From: CAVVYA01 sp964577835
Lineage (GTDB): Bacteria; Pseudomonadota; Alphaproteobacteria; SMXQ01
Length of the DNA: 44,035 nt
Assembly: GCA_964577835.1 (NCBI GenBank)
Contig: CAZOBN010000025.1
Span: 1 to 44,035 of the forward strand
Direction of reading: 5' to 3'
How positions within the stretch are numbered: the stretch's first letter is position 1; each line of letters opens with the position of its first letter. Below are positions 9,360 to 17,848 of the stretch, piece by piece. Position numbers and translations under genes: made by a program. The notes below the pieces were generated by a model. That model had not been told where the DNA came from and did no database searches. It worked only from the letters and a program-made list of their open reading frames with translations.

Positions 9360-10217
9360 TTAGCGGTCGTGGAATTCGGGGATCGGATCGAGCGTCTTCA
9401 CCCCGGTGTAGCGCCGGCCCGCATCAGCCGCCTCGCGGATCACGCCGAGATCGAGCTTGTAGATCTTCGCCAGTTCGGCGGCGAGCGGCAGATCCTTGTT
9501 GAAGATATTGGCGCCGCCGTTCAGCGACGCCTGGCCGCCGTCGATGGTGAAGGCCTTTTCCCAATTGCGCACGATCGAGCCGCTGTCCTCCGCCTTCAGC
9601 ACGTCGAACATGTGGCGCACGTCGATGCCGCCCGCCTCGGCCAGCATCATCGCCTGGGCCAGCAGGACGCGCTCCGCCCCGTTGGTCAGGTTCTTGATCA
9701 GCTTGGCGACATTGCCGGCGCCGAGCGGCCCGAAATGGTAGACCTTCTTTCCCAGGGCCAGCAGATGAGGACGCACCGATCGCACCAGGTCGTCCGGCCC
9801 GCCGACCAGAAAGGCGCCGTCGCCGGCCAGCACCTTGGCGGGGACCGCCGTGATCGGCACGTCCAGCACGTGGACGTTTCGCTTGCCGGCCATCGCGGCC
9901 ACATGCTGGGTCGTGGTGGGCAGGATCGTGCTGTGCAGGAAGATGATGCTGCCCGGCGCGGCGCCGGCCAGCACGCCGTCCTTGCCGAGCACAGCATCCA
10001 CCACGTCCGCGTCGCTGCGCACGAAGACGTGGATGTAGCCGGCGCCCTTTGCCGCCGCGGCCGCCGAGTCCACGGTGGTGGCGCCGCCGTCGCGCGCCGC
10101 CTGCATCGCCTCGCTCGAGATGTCGTAGGCCTGCACCTGCTCGCCCGCCTTGCGCAGCCGCGCGAGCAGGGCCTTGCCCATGGCGCCGACGCCGACCAAC
10201 CCCACCATGCCAGTCAT
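9360..10217 (-). CDS. NAD(P)-dependent beta-hydroxyacid dehydrogenase
   Basis: A 285-residue member of the 3-hydroxyisobutyrate/6-phosphogluconate dehydrogenase superfamily, which oxidises a beta-hydroxyacid or reduces the matching semialdehyde. The ATG at 10217 (MTGMVGLVGVGAMGKALL) is preferred because GGAGACC precedes it and the Rossmann strand begins at once. An upstream in-frame ATG at 10259 would add 14 residues. The nucleotide motif GxGxMG is at residues 9-14. A substrate loop resembling the usual D-x-P pattern (VLDVPITAVPAKVLAGDGAF) is near 118-135. The catalytic lysine is K172, with N176 four residues on (AKLIKNLTNG). The exact substrate cannot be read. It is convergent with the amidohydrolase and divergent from the isochorismatase-like gene. 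Confidence 0.88.
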   Translation of the reverse strand: MTGMVGLVGVGAMGKALLARLRKAGEQVQAYDISSEAMQAARDGGATTVDSAAAAAKGAGYIHVFVRSDADVVDAVLGKDGVLAGAAPGSIIFLHSTILPTTTQHVAAMAGKRNVHVLDVPITAVPAKVLAGDGAFLVGGPDDLVRSVRPHLLALGKKVYHFGPLGAGNVAKLIKNLTNGAERVLLAQAMMLAEAGGIDVRHMFDVLKAEDSGSIVRNWEKAFTIDGGQASLNGGANIFNKDLPLAAELAKIYKLDLGVIREAADAGRRYTGVKTLDPIPEFHDR

Positions 10218-10469
10218 GATTTCCGGTCTCCCCGATTTTGTTATCGCTTGTTGCGGCAAGCATCCTCCATAGGGTTGTGGAGTTCAAGGGGGCCGGCGGA
10301 AACCATTCGATGGCTTCCGGCGTTGAACCCCGATGTTCGAAAGTCGCACGAACACGCCGTTGCCATGTCGACCGGCCGGGAGCGAGCTCGCCTTGCGGCG
10401 TTCTCCAGTTCCGGTGCCGCCCGAAGGCCTGGCGGGCCTCGTCCAGGCCGAGCGCGCGAAAGTGGCGGT

Positions 10470-11084
10470 GTGATCGTGGGTGAAGCGCTGCGCTACGGAC
10501 CGCTGACCGATCGCACGGTGCATCTCTGTGTCGATATGCAGGAGCTCTATGCCCAGGAAACTCCATGGCACACGCCGTGGATGGCGCGAGTGCTGCCGGT
10601 CGTTCACAACATCGCCGACCATCATCGCGAGCAAACCGTCTTCACCCGGTTCATTCCGCCTGTCAAACCGGAGGAAATGCGCGGAACGTGGCGGCGCTAT
10701 TATGAACGGTGGCGCGAATTGACGCGGGAGCGCATCCCGCCGACGCTGCTCGATCTCGTGGCGCCGCTCAAGGCACTGGCGCCGCCCGCCATGGTGATCG
10801 ACAAGAAGTTCTATTCGGCGTTTTCCGCGCCGGCCTTGCATCGGCATCTGCAGGAGCATGCCGTCGACAGCCTGGTGATCACCGGCGCCGAAACCGATAT
10901 GTGCGTGCTTGCGACGGTGATGGACGCGGTCGATCTGGGCTATCGCGTCGTGCTGCCGACCGACGCGCTGTGCAGCTCGTCGGACACCACCCACGACGCG
11001 TTGATGACCCTGTATCGGCAGCGCTACAGCCAGCAGATCGAGACGGCCCACAGCGAAACAGTGCTAGAGTGCTGGTTGCGATAG
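10470..11084 (+). CDS. Isochorismatase-like cysteine hydrolase
   Basis: A 204-residue cytoplasmic hydrolase of the isochorismatase/nicotinamidase superfamily. The catalytic triad is visible as D22 (HLCVDMQELY), a lysine at 112-113 (VIDKKFYSAF) and C145 (ITGAETDMCVLATVMDAVDLGYRV). The family splits amides or enol ethers such as N-carbamoyl compounds; the substrate is not evident. The start is uncertain: GTG at 10470 or GTG at 10476 both fit the family length, and neither has a strong ribosome site. A much longer open frame runs back to 9369 but is antisense to the dehydrogenase gene. The next gene starts 25 bases downstream, so the two are probably co-transcribed. Confidence 0.85.
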   Translation: MIVGEALRYGPLTDRTVHLCVDMQELYAQETPWHTPWMARVLPVVHNIADHHREQTVFTRFIPPVKPEEMRGTWRRYYERWRELTRERIPPTLLDLVAPLKALAPPAMVIDKKFYSAFSAPALHRHLQEHAVDSLVITGAETDMCVLATVMDAVDLGYRVVLPTDALCSSSDTTHDALMTLYRQRYSQQIETAHSETVLECWLR

Positions 11085-11108
11085 TCGCCGATCTCTGGGG
11101 AGGCGGAC

Positions 11109-12050
11109 TTGGCTCACGGCGCAGCGACACAGGATGCGTGGCCTGAACTCGACTACAAAGCCTGGCAGGACACGATCCACGGGTTGCATATGCGCGCCCA
11201 GATCGTCGGCAAGATCCGCCTCGCCAAGACCCCTTGGGTCAACCATTCCTGGCACGTGCCGCTCTATGTCACCGCGCGCGGGCTGACCACCTCGCCGATG
11301 GCGGACGGCAACCGCCAGGTCCAGATCGACTTCGATTTCCTCGACCATGACCTGGTCGTGCAGACCAGCGATGGCGACCGCCGCCGCATCGCTTTGCGTC
11401 CGCAATCGGTGGCGGATTTCTACGACGAGATCATGGAGACCCTGGACGAGCTTGGGATCGGGGCGAGTTTCGTGGCCGCGCCGAACGAGGTGGTCGAGGC
11501 CATCCCGTTCCGCGACGACCGCGCGCCGCGCGCCTACGACGCCGACTATGTCCACCGCTTCTGGCGCGTTCTCGGGCAGGCCGACCGGGTGTTCACCCAG
11601 TTCCGCGCCGGCTTCATCGGCAAGTGCAGCCCGGTGCATTTCTTCTGGGGCAGCTTCGATCTGGCGGTGACGCGGTTCTCCGGCCGTCCCGCCCCGCGCC
11701 ATCCGGGCGGCGTGCCCCATCTGCCCGATGCGGTGACGCGCGAGGCCTATTCCCACGAGGTGAGCAGCGCCGGCTTCTGGCCCGGGGGCGGCGGGGTCGA
11801 TTATGCCGCCTTCTATTCCTACGCCTATCCCACACCCGCGGATTTCAAGACTCAGGCGGTCGCGCCGGCGGCGGCGTTCTTCCATGAAGGGCTTGGCGAA
11901 TTCCTGCTGCCCTACGATGCTGTGCGCACCGCGCCCGATCCCTACGCCATGCTGCACGCCTTCCTCGACAGCACCTACGCCGCGGCGGCCGACACCGCCC
12001 ATTGGGACCGCGCCGCCCTCGAGCGCCCGCCGGTGCGGCCGAGCGACTAG
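11109..12050 (+). CDS. DUF5996 family protein
   Basis: A 313-residue protein matching the DUF5996 family, recognised from WPELDYKAWQDTIHGLHMRA, IVGKIRLAKTPWVNHSWHVP and YVTARGLTTSPM, and from the later VHFFWGSFDLAVTRFSGR and FYSYAYPTP segments. The function of the family is unknown. The TTG start at 11109 follows GGGAGGCGG at good spacing. There is no signal peptide or membrane segment. It lies 25 bases after the isochorismatase-like gene and 77 bases before msrA on the same strand, but the context says little about its role. Confidence 0.85.
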   Translation: MAHGAATQDAWPELDYKAWQDTIHGLHMRAQIVGKIRLAKTPWVNHSWHVPLYVTARGLTTSPMADGNRQVQIDFDFLDHDLVVQTSDGDRRRIALRPQSVADFYDEIMETLDELGIGASFVAAPNEVVEAIPFRDDRAPRAYDADYVHRFWRVLGQADRVFTQFRAGFIGKCSPVHFFWGSFDLAVTRFSGRPAPRHPGGVPHLPDAVTREAYSHEVSSAGFWPGGGGVDYAAFYSYAYPTPADFKTQAVAPAAAFFHEGLGEFLLPYDAVRTAPDPYAMLHAFLDSTYAAAADTAHWDRAALERPPVRPSD

Positions 12051-12127
12051 ATCACAAAGCCGTGGGGGCTTACAAGAAGAGGGGCTGAGGCGCATATTAA
12101 GAGTTCACCACCATCCGGAGGCCCGCC

Positions 12128-12784
12128 ATGTGGTTCTCGTCCAGCAAAACCCGTATGCCCACGGCCGATGAGGCGCTGCCCGGGCGCGCCGAGCCGATGG
12201 CGGTGCCAGCGCGCCACATGGTCACAGGCCATCCGCTGGCGCTGCCGTTCCCGGCCGGGCTCGAGACGGCGATGTTCGGCATGGGCTGCTTCTGGGGCGC
12301 CGAGCGCCTGTTCTGGCAATTGCCCGGCGTCCACACCACGGCGGTCGGCTATGCCGGCGGCCATACCGAGAATCCGACCTACGAAGAGGTCTGCTCCGGA
12401 CTGACCGGTCATACGGAGGCGGTGCTCGTCGTCTTCGATCCCAAAGTGATCGGCTATGCGGATCTGCTGCGAGCGTTCTGGGAGAGCCACGATCCGACCC
12501 AGGGCATGCGCCAGGGCAACGATGTCGGCACCCAATACCGCTCCGGCATCTATACCTATTCCGACGAGCAGCGCCGCATGGCGGAGGTGTCCAAGGCCGA
12601 CTACGAAGCGGCACTGAAAGCGCGTGGCCTGAAGGGCATCACGACGGAGATCCGTGAAGCGCCGCCCTTCTACTACGCCGAGCCCTATCACCAGCAGTAT
12701 CTGGCGAAGAACCTCAACGGCTATTGCGGGTTGGGCGGCACGGGCGTGAGTTGTCCGACGCGCTTCGCGGCTGCCGCGTCCTAG
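12128..12784 (+). CDS. msrA: Peptide-methionine (S)-S-oxide reductase
   Basis: A 218-residue MsrA, which repairs S-diastereomers of oxidised methionine in proteins with thioredoxin as reductant. The catalytic motif GCFWG is at residues 53-57, with C54 the nucleophile. The family blocks VGYAGGHTENPTYEEVCSGLTGH, FWESHDPTQGMRQGNDVGTQYRS and YYAEPYHQQYLAKNLNGYCG follow. Two C-terminal cysteines, C200 and C209, are placed to act as recycling cysteines. The ATG follows GGAGG by six bases. The roughly 45-residue N-terminal extension before the domain is usual for the longer proteobacterial form and has no signal peptide. No msrB is nearby. Confidence 0.95.
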   Translation: MWFSSSKTRMPTADEALPGRAEPMAVPARHMVTGHPLALPFPAGLETAMFGMGCFWGAERLFWQLPGVHTTAVGYAGGHTENPTYEEVCSGLTGHTEAVLVVFDPKVIGYADLLRAFWESHDPTQGMRQGNDVGTQYRSGIYTYSDEQRRMAEVSKADYEAALKARGLKGITTEIREAPPFYYAEPYHQQYLAKNLNGYCGLGGTGVSCPTRFAAAAS

Positions 12785-12848
12785 GCCCTGACTCAGCACC
12801 GTCTCGCGCGGTGGATCGGTTCTGGCGGATAACATGTTGTTTTACCAA

Positions 12849-12887
12849 AGCGCCGCATCTTAAAGCATTGCCTTAAGATGCGGCGCT
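12849..12887. promoter_or_regulatory. Perfect 15-bp inverted repeat before the hydrolase gene
   Basis: Arms AGCGCCGCATCTTAA (12849-12863) and TTAAGATGCGGCGCT (12873-12887) are perfectly complementary around a nine-base loop. The second arm ends 16 bases before the ATG at 12904. There is no T-run on either side, so an intrinsic terminator for msrA is unlikely. It could be an operator, or an RNA stem next to the ribosome-binding site. Confidence 0.55.
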
Positions 12888-12903
12888 GCCATGACAGGGG
12901 GAG

Positions 12904-13746
12904 ATGTTGGAGATCGAAATCCGCGGCCATCGGTGCGTCTATGATCTGGCCGGTGAGGGGCCGTGGCTCACGTTGCTGCACAGCGTCGGCCTGAGCACCC
13001 GCGAAGGCTGGCGCAACCAAATCGCGCCGCTAGCGCGTCATTTCAGAGTCTTGAGCTTCGATTTTCGCGGCTTGGGTGAATCCGGGCGCGGGACGGAGCC
13101 ATTGGGCGTGGACACCTTCGTGCGCGATCTCGAAGCTCTGTTTGAACGCTTGGGCGTGACCCGAACGGCCTTGATGGGGGTGTCCCTCGGCGGCTTTGTC
13201 GCCCAGGCTTTCGCCGTGCGACGGCCGGACGTGGTATCAGCCTTGGTGCTTGTCTCCACCGCCAGCAAGATCGTCGAGGGGAACGCGGGCCGGCGCGAGG
13301 AGCGTAACCGCAGGATCCGCCAGCACGGGATGGGGATCGCCGCCGATCATCAGCTCGCCAGTCATTTCCCGGCGGACTTCGTCGCCGCCCATCCGGAGGT
13401 GATGGATTGGTATAGGCGCCGCTACCTGGCCAATGATCCCGCGAACTATATCGCTATCATGGAAGATCTGGGCCGTTTCGACAGCCAGGCGCGGCTCGGC
13501 GCCATACGCTGCCCGACCTTGATCGTGGCCGGAGACGAGGACAACAGTTCGGTCGCCGGGCGACAGCCGCTCGACAGCGCGACCAGGCTCCGCGACCTGA
13601 TTCCTGGCGCGGAGCTCGCTGTGATCTCCGGCGCCCACCACTATCCGCAGATCGACCATGCGGACGTATTCAATGCCCGGGTGCTGGGATTTCTCACCGC
13701 GCAGGTCGCGCAACCGGTTGCCGGAACCGGCACAGGGGTCGGTTGA
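12904..13746 (+). CDS. Alpha/beta hydrolase, 3-oxoadipate enol-lactonase-like
   Basis: A 280-residue alpha/beta-fold hydrolase. The nucleophile elbow is GVSLGG with S94. The acid is probably D213 (IVAGDEDNSS) and the base H246 (SGAHHYPQIDHADVFN). The oxyanion region is LLHSVGLSTREGW near residue 25, and SFDFRGLGESGRG is the usual strand after it. The overall pattern is that of 3-oxoadipate enol-lactonase and related carbon-carbon hydrolases of aromatic degradation, but the exact substrate is open. The ATG lies directly after AGGGGGAG, which is unusually close; a TTG at 12907 is an alternative start. A strong inverted repeat sits just upstream. A Bug-type binding protein follows 74 bases later. 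Confidence 0.85.
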   Translation: MLEIEIRGHRCVYDLAGEGPWLTLLHSVGLSTREGWRNQIAPLARHFRVLSFDFRGLGESGRGTEPLGVDTFVRDLEALFERLGVTRTALMGVSLGGFVAQAFAVRRPDVVSALVLVSTASKIVEGNAGRREERNRRIRQHGMGIAADHQLASHFPADFVAAHPEVMDWYRRRYLANDPANYIAIMEDLGRFDSQARLGAIRCPTLIVAGDEDNSSVAGRQPLDSATRLRDLIPGAELAVISGAHHYPQIDHADVFNARVLGFLTAQVAQPVAGTGTGVG

Positions 13747-13782
13747 GACAACGGCGCAGGCCGGCTAGACTGGCGGCAATAA

Positions 13783-13802
13783 CCGGCGGCTCAAGCCGCC
13801 GG
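13783..13802 (+). terminator. GC-rich hairpin between hydrolase and binding-protein genes
   Basis: CCGGCGGC (13783-13790) and GCCGCCGG (13795-13802) form an eight-base stem with a TCAA loop. No T-run follows, so termination would be inefficient. It may instead partly separate expression of the two flanking genes or protect an mRNA end. Confidence 0.35.
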
Positions 13803-13820
13803 CAATAAGGGAGGCAACGG

Positions 13821-14870
13821 ATGGATGACATGAAGAAGGGATTTCTTGCGGCTGCGGCGGCGCTGGTGGCGCTCATCCCGGCCACGGCCGCGGCGCAAAG
13901 CGTCGAGCGGTTCTACAAGGGCAAGACCGTCAACCTCTACATCGGCTTCGCCGCCGGCGGCAGCTACGATTACTACGGTCGCCTGCTGTCGCGTCACATG
14001 GGCAAGCATCTGCCGGGTCAGCCCAACGTGGTGGCCCAGAGCATGCCGGGGGCCGGCAGCTTCAAGGCCGCCAACTTCCTCTACGCCGTGGCGCCGAAGG
14101 ATGGCACCGCCATGGGCATCGTGTCGCAGACCATGGCGCTCGAGGAAGCTTTGAAGACTCCCGGCATCCAATACAAATCCGCGGATTTCAACTGGATCGG
14201 CCGGATCACCAACATCATCGAGATCACGCTGACCTGGGAAACCTCGAAGGCCAAGACGGTGCAGGATGCCATGGCGCATGAAACGCCTGTCGCCAGCACG
14301 GGCCCGGGCTCGCCGTCGATGGGTTATCCGCTGCTGCTCAATGCCCTGGCCGGTACCAAGTTCAAGGTCATCACCGGCTATCCGGGCTCGACCGACGGCA
14401 TGCTCGCCATGGAGCGCGGCGAGGTCGATGGCGCGCTGACCTCGTGGAACACCCTAAAGGTCCAGAAGCAGGACTGGCTGCGGAACAAGAAAATCAATCT
14501 GCTGGTGCAATATACCTTCGAGCGGTCGCCCGAATTGCCGAACGTGCCGACCATCGTCGAACTGGGCAAGAGCGCGGAAGACCGGCAGATGCTGTCTTTC
14601 TATGCCAGCGGCGGCGAGATTGGGCGCTCGTTCCTGGCGACGCCCGGTATCCCGGCGGACCGGGTCAAGGCCCTGCGCGCGGCGTTCGAGGCCACCATGA
14701 AGGACCCGGAATTCCGTGGCGAAATCGCCAAGTCGAAGTCGGAGTTCAACCCGCTGCCCGGCGATCAGGTGCAGAAGCTGATCGCCGAGATGGCGAAGGC
14801 GCCGCCGGCCATGATCGAGCGCATGTCGGCCTATCTCCGGGCGGGCGCCGGCGAGGCAAAATCAAAATAA
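13821..14870 (+). CDS. Tripartite tricarboxylate transporter substrate-binding protein (Bug/TctC type)
   Basis: A 349-residue exported binding protein. The signal peptide is MDDMKKGFLAAAAALVALIP, ending near AAAQS. The mature protein begins RFYKGKTVNLYIGFAAGGSY and has HMGKHLPGQP, VVAQSMPGAGSFKAANFLY and VAPKDGTAMGIV. These are nearly shared with the proteins at 21707 and 24071, so the three form one subgroup. The C-lobe carries ITGYPGSTDGMLAMERGEVDG. It should bind a carboxylate in the periplasm, but no TctAB membrane partner is visible. A GGGAGGC ribosome site precedes the ATG. A TauD-type gene follows 58 bases later, which suggests a shared transcript. Confidence 0.88.
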   Translation: MDDMKKGFLAAAAALVALIPATAAAQSVERFYKGKTVNLYIGFAAGGSYDYYGRLLSRHMGKHLPGQPNVVAQSMPGAGSFKAANFLYAVAPKDGTAMGIVSQTMALEEALKTPGIQYKSADFNWIGRITNIIEITLTWETSKAKTVQDAMAHETPVASTGPGSPSMGYPLLLNALAGTKFKVITGYPGSTDGMLAMERGEVDGALTSWNTLKVQKQDWLRNKKINLLVQYTFERSPELPNVPTIVELGKSAEDRQMLSFYASGGEIGRSFLATPGIPADRVKALRAAFEATMKDPEFRGEIAKSKSEFNPLPGDQVQKLIAEMAKAPPAMIERMSAYLRAGAGEAKSK

Positions 14871-14928
14871 GCATGATGGTGAAGCTGGCCGGTGCTGCGC
14901 CGCTGGCCCTCGGTGGGACGATTGGAGA

Positions 14929-15825
14929 ATGAGTACGATTATGAGCTTTGTGGTTAACGAGCTTTCCGCGTGCGGCGCCGCCGAAATCACTGGCCTGGAT
15001 TGTTCGCAGCCTCTCGCTCCCGATCGACTGGCGGCGGTCAAGCAGACCTTTCGTGACAACCCGATTCTGGTGATCCGTGGCCAGACCCTGACTGCCGGGC
15101 AACAGGGCATGTTCTCGCGCCAGTTCGGCCCGCTCGAAGCGCAGGACCAAGTGACCTACACCCATCCCGACGACCGCGACGTCCTGATCCTGTCCAACGA
15201 GATCAGGCCGGATGGAACGGCGGTCGGCATCGTCGACGCGGGCGACTTCTGGCATTCGGATTCGTCCCACCATGAGGAACCATGCCAGGCGACGATTCTC
15301 TTTTCGGTCAGGAATCCGTCGCGCGGCGGCGACACGGAATTCTGCAATATGTATATGGTTTATGATGCGTTACCGGACGATCTGAAGCGTCAGGTCGAAG
15401 GTCGCTACGGCATACACCATGTGAGCAAAACGAAAAATCCGCGCGTGACGATCTCGCCAGACCGTCCCGGCGCCAAGGATTATTACGAGCGCCGCGCCAC
15501 CGAAACCCACGAAGTTCGTCAGCCGCTGGTGCGCACCCATCCCGAAACCGGACGTCAGGCGCTCTACGTATCGCCGCGTTTCACCATCGGTATCGCCGAT
15601 ATGGACGAGGCCGCGGCCCAGGCGCTGCTCGACCGTTTGTTTGCCTTCTATGTACGTGAGCGGCGGTTCCAGTATCGCCACAGGTGGCGCGACGGCGACC
15701 TCGTGATGTGGGACAACCGCTGCCTCAACCACCGCGCCTGCGGTGGATACGGACTGCCCGATATCCGCCGTATGCATCGCACGACGATCGTCGGCGACCG
15801 GCCTTTTTATCGTCCGGCAGCGTGA
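14929..15825 (+). CDS. TauD/TfdA family Fe(II)/2-oxoglutarate dioxygenase
   Basis: A 298-residue dioxygenase of the TauD/TfdA family, which hydroxylates a substrate with loss of a side group while oxidising 2-oxoglutarate to succinate. The iron triad is H109-x-D111 (DFWHSDSSHHEEP) and H268 (NRCLNHRACGGY). The 2-oxoglutarate arginine is R284 (RRMHRTTI). The substrate could be a sulfonate or an aryloxyalkanoate, but nothing in the sequence decides this. The ATG at 14929 is very close to GGAGA; a second ATG at 14941 is possible. It follows a Bug-type binding protein and is the last gene before an AT-richer intergenic stretch. Confidence 0.88.
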   Translation: MSTIMSFVVNELSACGAAEITGLDCSQPLAPDRLAAVKQTFRDNPILVIRGQTLTAGQQGMFSRQFGPLEAQDQVTYTHPDDRDVLILSNEIRPDGTAVGIVDAGDFWHSDSSHHEEPCQATILFSVRNPSRGGDTEFCNMYMVYDALPDDLKRQVEGRYGIHHVSKTKNPRVTISPDRPGAKDYYERRATETHEVRQPLVRTHPETGRQALYVSPRFTIGIADMDEAAAQALLDRLFAFYVRERRFQYRHRWRDGDLVMWDNRCLNHRACGGYGLPDIRRMHRTTIVGDRPFYRPAA

Positions 15826-15982
15826 AATTGCTGCTGTTGCGGTAACAACTCAATCCACAGATATCGTGCGGCGCTTGCACAAAACAATTGTAAGCGCGGG
15901 AAAACCGTGCAATTAGCGTATTTAGGCCGTGTCGCACGCTCCGACTGGCCGTTTCACTTAACCGGTTCAAACGAGAACATGC

Positions 15983-16279
15983 ATGGCTGAAACCACGAAG
16001 ACACCGACCGTCCCACTCTCCAAGCTGGTCGCGGAGCTTGCCGCGAACCATGACATGTCGAAGAAGGCGGTGGCCTCTCTGTTCGACGATTTCATCGCCC
16101 TGACTGTGAAGAATTTGAAGAAGGGGAATAAGGTTCGCATCAACGGATTGGGCATCCTGCAGGTGCGCAAGCGCGCCGCGCGGATGGGTCGCAATCCCGC
16201 GACTGGCGAAGCGATCAAGATCAAAGCTTCGAAGAAGGTTGCCTTCCGGGTCGCGAAGGACCTGAAAGAGGCCGTCTAA
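15983..16279 (+). CDS. HU-like DNA-binding protein
   Basis: A 98-residue member of the HU/IHF family, which bends and compacts DNA as a dimer. The helical N-terminal half is LSKLVAELAANHDMSKKAVA. The beta-arm region has GNKVRINGLGILQVRKRAARMGRNPATGE, with the proline-containing RNPATGE tip typical of the arms. A lysine-rich C terminus follows. About 10 residues precede the HU core. The upstream stretch 15826-15982 is AT-richer and probably holds its own promoter. A hairpin follows 11 bases after the stop. Confidence 0.92.
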   Translation: MAETTKTPTVPLSKLVAELAANHDMSKKAVASLFDDFIALTVKNLKKGNKVRINGLGILQVRKRAARMGRNPATGEAIKIKASKKVAFRVAKDLKEAV

Positions 16280-16290
16280 AGCCGAACGAG

Positions 16291-16320
16291 CATCCCCTTG
16301 GCCGGCTGGCCAGGGGGATG
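16291..16320 (+). terminator. Stem-loop after the HU-like gene
   Basis: The arms CATCCCCTTGGCC (16291-16303) and GGCCAGGGGGATG (16308-16320) pair at 12 of 13 positions around a GGCT loop, 11 bases after the HU-like stop. The stem is strong but there is no T-run, so it is a hairpin terminator only by position. Confidence 0.45.
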
Positions 16321-16782
16321 GCTCGCACGACCGCCTTCGTGCCTGATCCAGCAAGGACAGGCACCGAGGGCTGGAGATGGGGTTTCCTCGCTTCTCACCA
16401 TCGTCTTGAGCCTGCACGCTCGCGGGCCGCGCTCGTTGCGTCCGGAACGCAGCCAAGCGACGCTCCAGGAAATGGCGCACCTGTGGCGGTATCGGCCCTC
16501 TGTGCAGCGCCAGCACGGCATTTTCCGCCGTGCAATCCGCCCCCCACCGTAGTCCGATGATGCCGCCGCATGTGATTGAGCCATCTTCGGGAAGGCGGCC
16601 TATGGAACGTGTCGGAGTCGGCGCGGTGGCGACGAAGGTGCTCCCGCGCGCTGGCCGGGACGGCTATAGTGGTCAAAACTGTCCGCCGGGACCAGCGATG
16701 CTCATGCGGCGGCCCAAACGAGAGCGGCGGTCCACGGGCTTCACGCCAACACGGCCCAACGCCTCCGCAGGGAGACCATTCC
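16321..16782. other. Intergenic region, no supported gene
   Basis: About 460 bases between the HU hairpin and the methyltransferase. Several open frames cross it on both strands, but none has a ribosome site with a family-like sequence. I see nothing further beyond the ribosome site GGGAGA just before 16783. Confidence 0.45.
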
Positions 16783-17535
16783 ATGCCGCAGATCGCCGCA
16801 CCACGTGCCTTCATCGCCGCGACGGTGGCGCTATATGCCGGCGCCATGCTGCTGACCGCTAGCCTCGACCGCGCCTCGGCGGCCAGCCCGGACGTCCAGG
16901 CGCTGATCGCCGCGCCCGATCGCAGCGAGGCGGACCGCCAGACCGACCAGCGCCGCAATCCGGTGCAGTTGCTGGCCTTCACCGATGTGCAGACCGGCAT
17001 GAAGGTGCTCGATATGGGCGCCGGCGGCGGCTACAGCACGGAGCTGATGGCCCGCGCGGTCGGGACCGGCGGCATCGTCTACGGCCAGAATTCGCAGGCC
17101 CGCGAACGCTTCGACGAGCGTGCCAAGGGGCCAGCCATGAAGAACGTGGTGCCGGTGATTCGCCCGTTCGACGATCCGGTGCCGCCCGACGTGAAAGATC
17201 TCGATCTCATCACCTTTTTCTTCGCCTATCACGACGTGACCTACGTGCCGGTGGACCGCGCTGCCATGAACCGCAAGCTGTTCGAGGCCTTGAAGCCGGG
17301 CGGCCTGCTGATCGTCGCGGACCATGCGGCGAAGCCCGGCGACGGCACCGCGGTGGGCAAGAGCCTGCACCGCATCGAGGAGAGCGCCCTGCGCCAGGAG
17401 GTCGAGGCGGCCGGCTTCCGCTTCGTCGGCGAGGGCGGCTTCCTGCGCAATCCATCCGACCCGCGCGACGCGCCCGTCTTCAAGCCGTCGCAGCCGGTCG
17501 ACGAGTTCGTGCTCAAGTTTCAGAAGCCGCGTTGA
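16783..17535 (+). CDS. Exported class I SAM-dependent methyltransferase
   Basis: A 250-residue predicted methyltransferase with an N-terminal signal peptide (MPQIAAPRAFIAATVALYAG to about residue 34, ending ASAAS). The SAM site motif I is VLDMGAGGGYST at 75-86. Later motifs are DLITFFFAYHDVTYV and LFEALKPGGLLIVADHAAKPG. It resembles the COG4798 group of predicted methyltransferases that carry export signals. This is odd, because SAM is cytoplasmic; the N terminus may be a membrane anchor. The start at 16783 follows GGGAGA, and the longer frame from 16576 has no support. No partner gene is evident. Confidence 0.82.
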   Translation: MPQIAAPRAFIAATVALYAGAMLLTASLDRASAASPDVQALIAAPDRSEADRQTDQRRNPVQLLAFTDVQTGMKVLDMGAGGGYSTELMARAVGTGGIVYGQNSQARERFDERAKGPAMKNVVPVIRPFDDPVPPDVKDLDLITFFFAYHDVTYVPVDRAAMNRKLFEALKPGGLLIVADHAAKPGDGTAVGKSLHRIEESALRQEVEAAGFRFVGEGGFLRNPSDPRDAPVFKPSQPVDEFVLKFQKPR

Positions 17536-17848
17536 CGTCGTCGGTAGCGCGAAATCGCAACCCTCCCCCCGACCCTTCTCCGGGAGGGAATTCGAGGTCG
17601 CTCCAACGCGTAAATTTTCGGTCCTGTGATCTCCGGCCAAGCTTCGCCGCCGCTCCGGAACAAGGCTGATGCTGGATGCTTTCATCTCGTCATGTGGCCT
17701 TATCGCGACGCGGGCCACGCTTGCGCGGTGCGGAAATCGTGGTTCTGCGAGTTTCCGGACGAGCCCTCCGGCTGGTTGCCGGGCCTCGCGTGAGGAACCG
17801 TACCGGTGGAGCTTCGTTCACCACGAAACAACGCTCGAGGAGGTATCC
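17536..17848. other. Intergenic region with a CCCTCCC/GGGAGGG hairpin
   Basis: About 310 bases without a gene. CCCTCCC (17561-17567) and GGGAGGG (17582-17588) form a stem 26 bases after the methyltransferase stop, possibly a terminator without a T-run. Nothing else is distinct until the GAGGAGG ribosome site before 17849. Confidence 0.4.

Noticed and set aside
9369..10469. Long plus-strand open frame leading into the isochorismatase-like gene
   Set aside because: It is antisense to a well-supported dehydrogenase and has the arginine/histidine-rich look of a GC-rich shadow frame.
12849..12887. Intrinsic terminator for msrA
   Set aside because: The stem is strong but has no T-run on either strand and lies almost at the next start codon.
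16321..16782. Coding regions in the 460-base gap before the methyltransferase
   Set aside because: Open frames exist on both strands but lack ribosome sites and any recognisable protein pattern.
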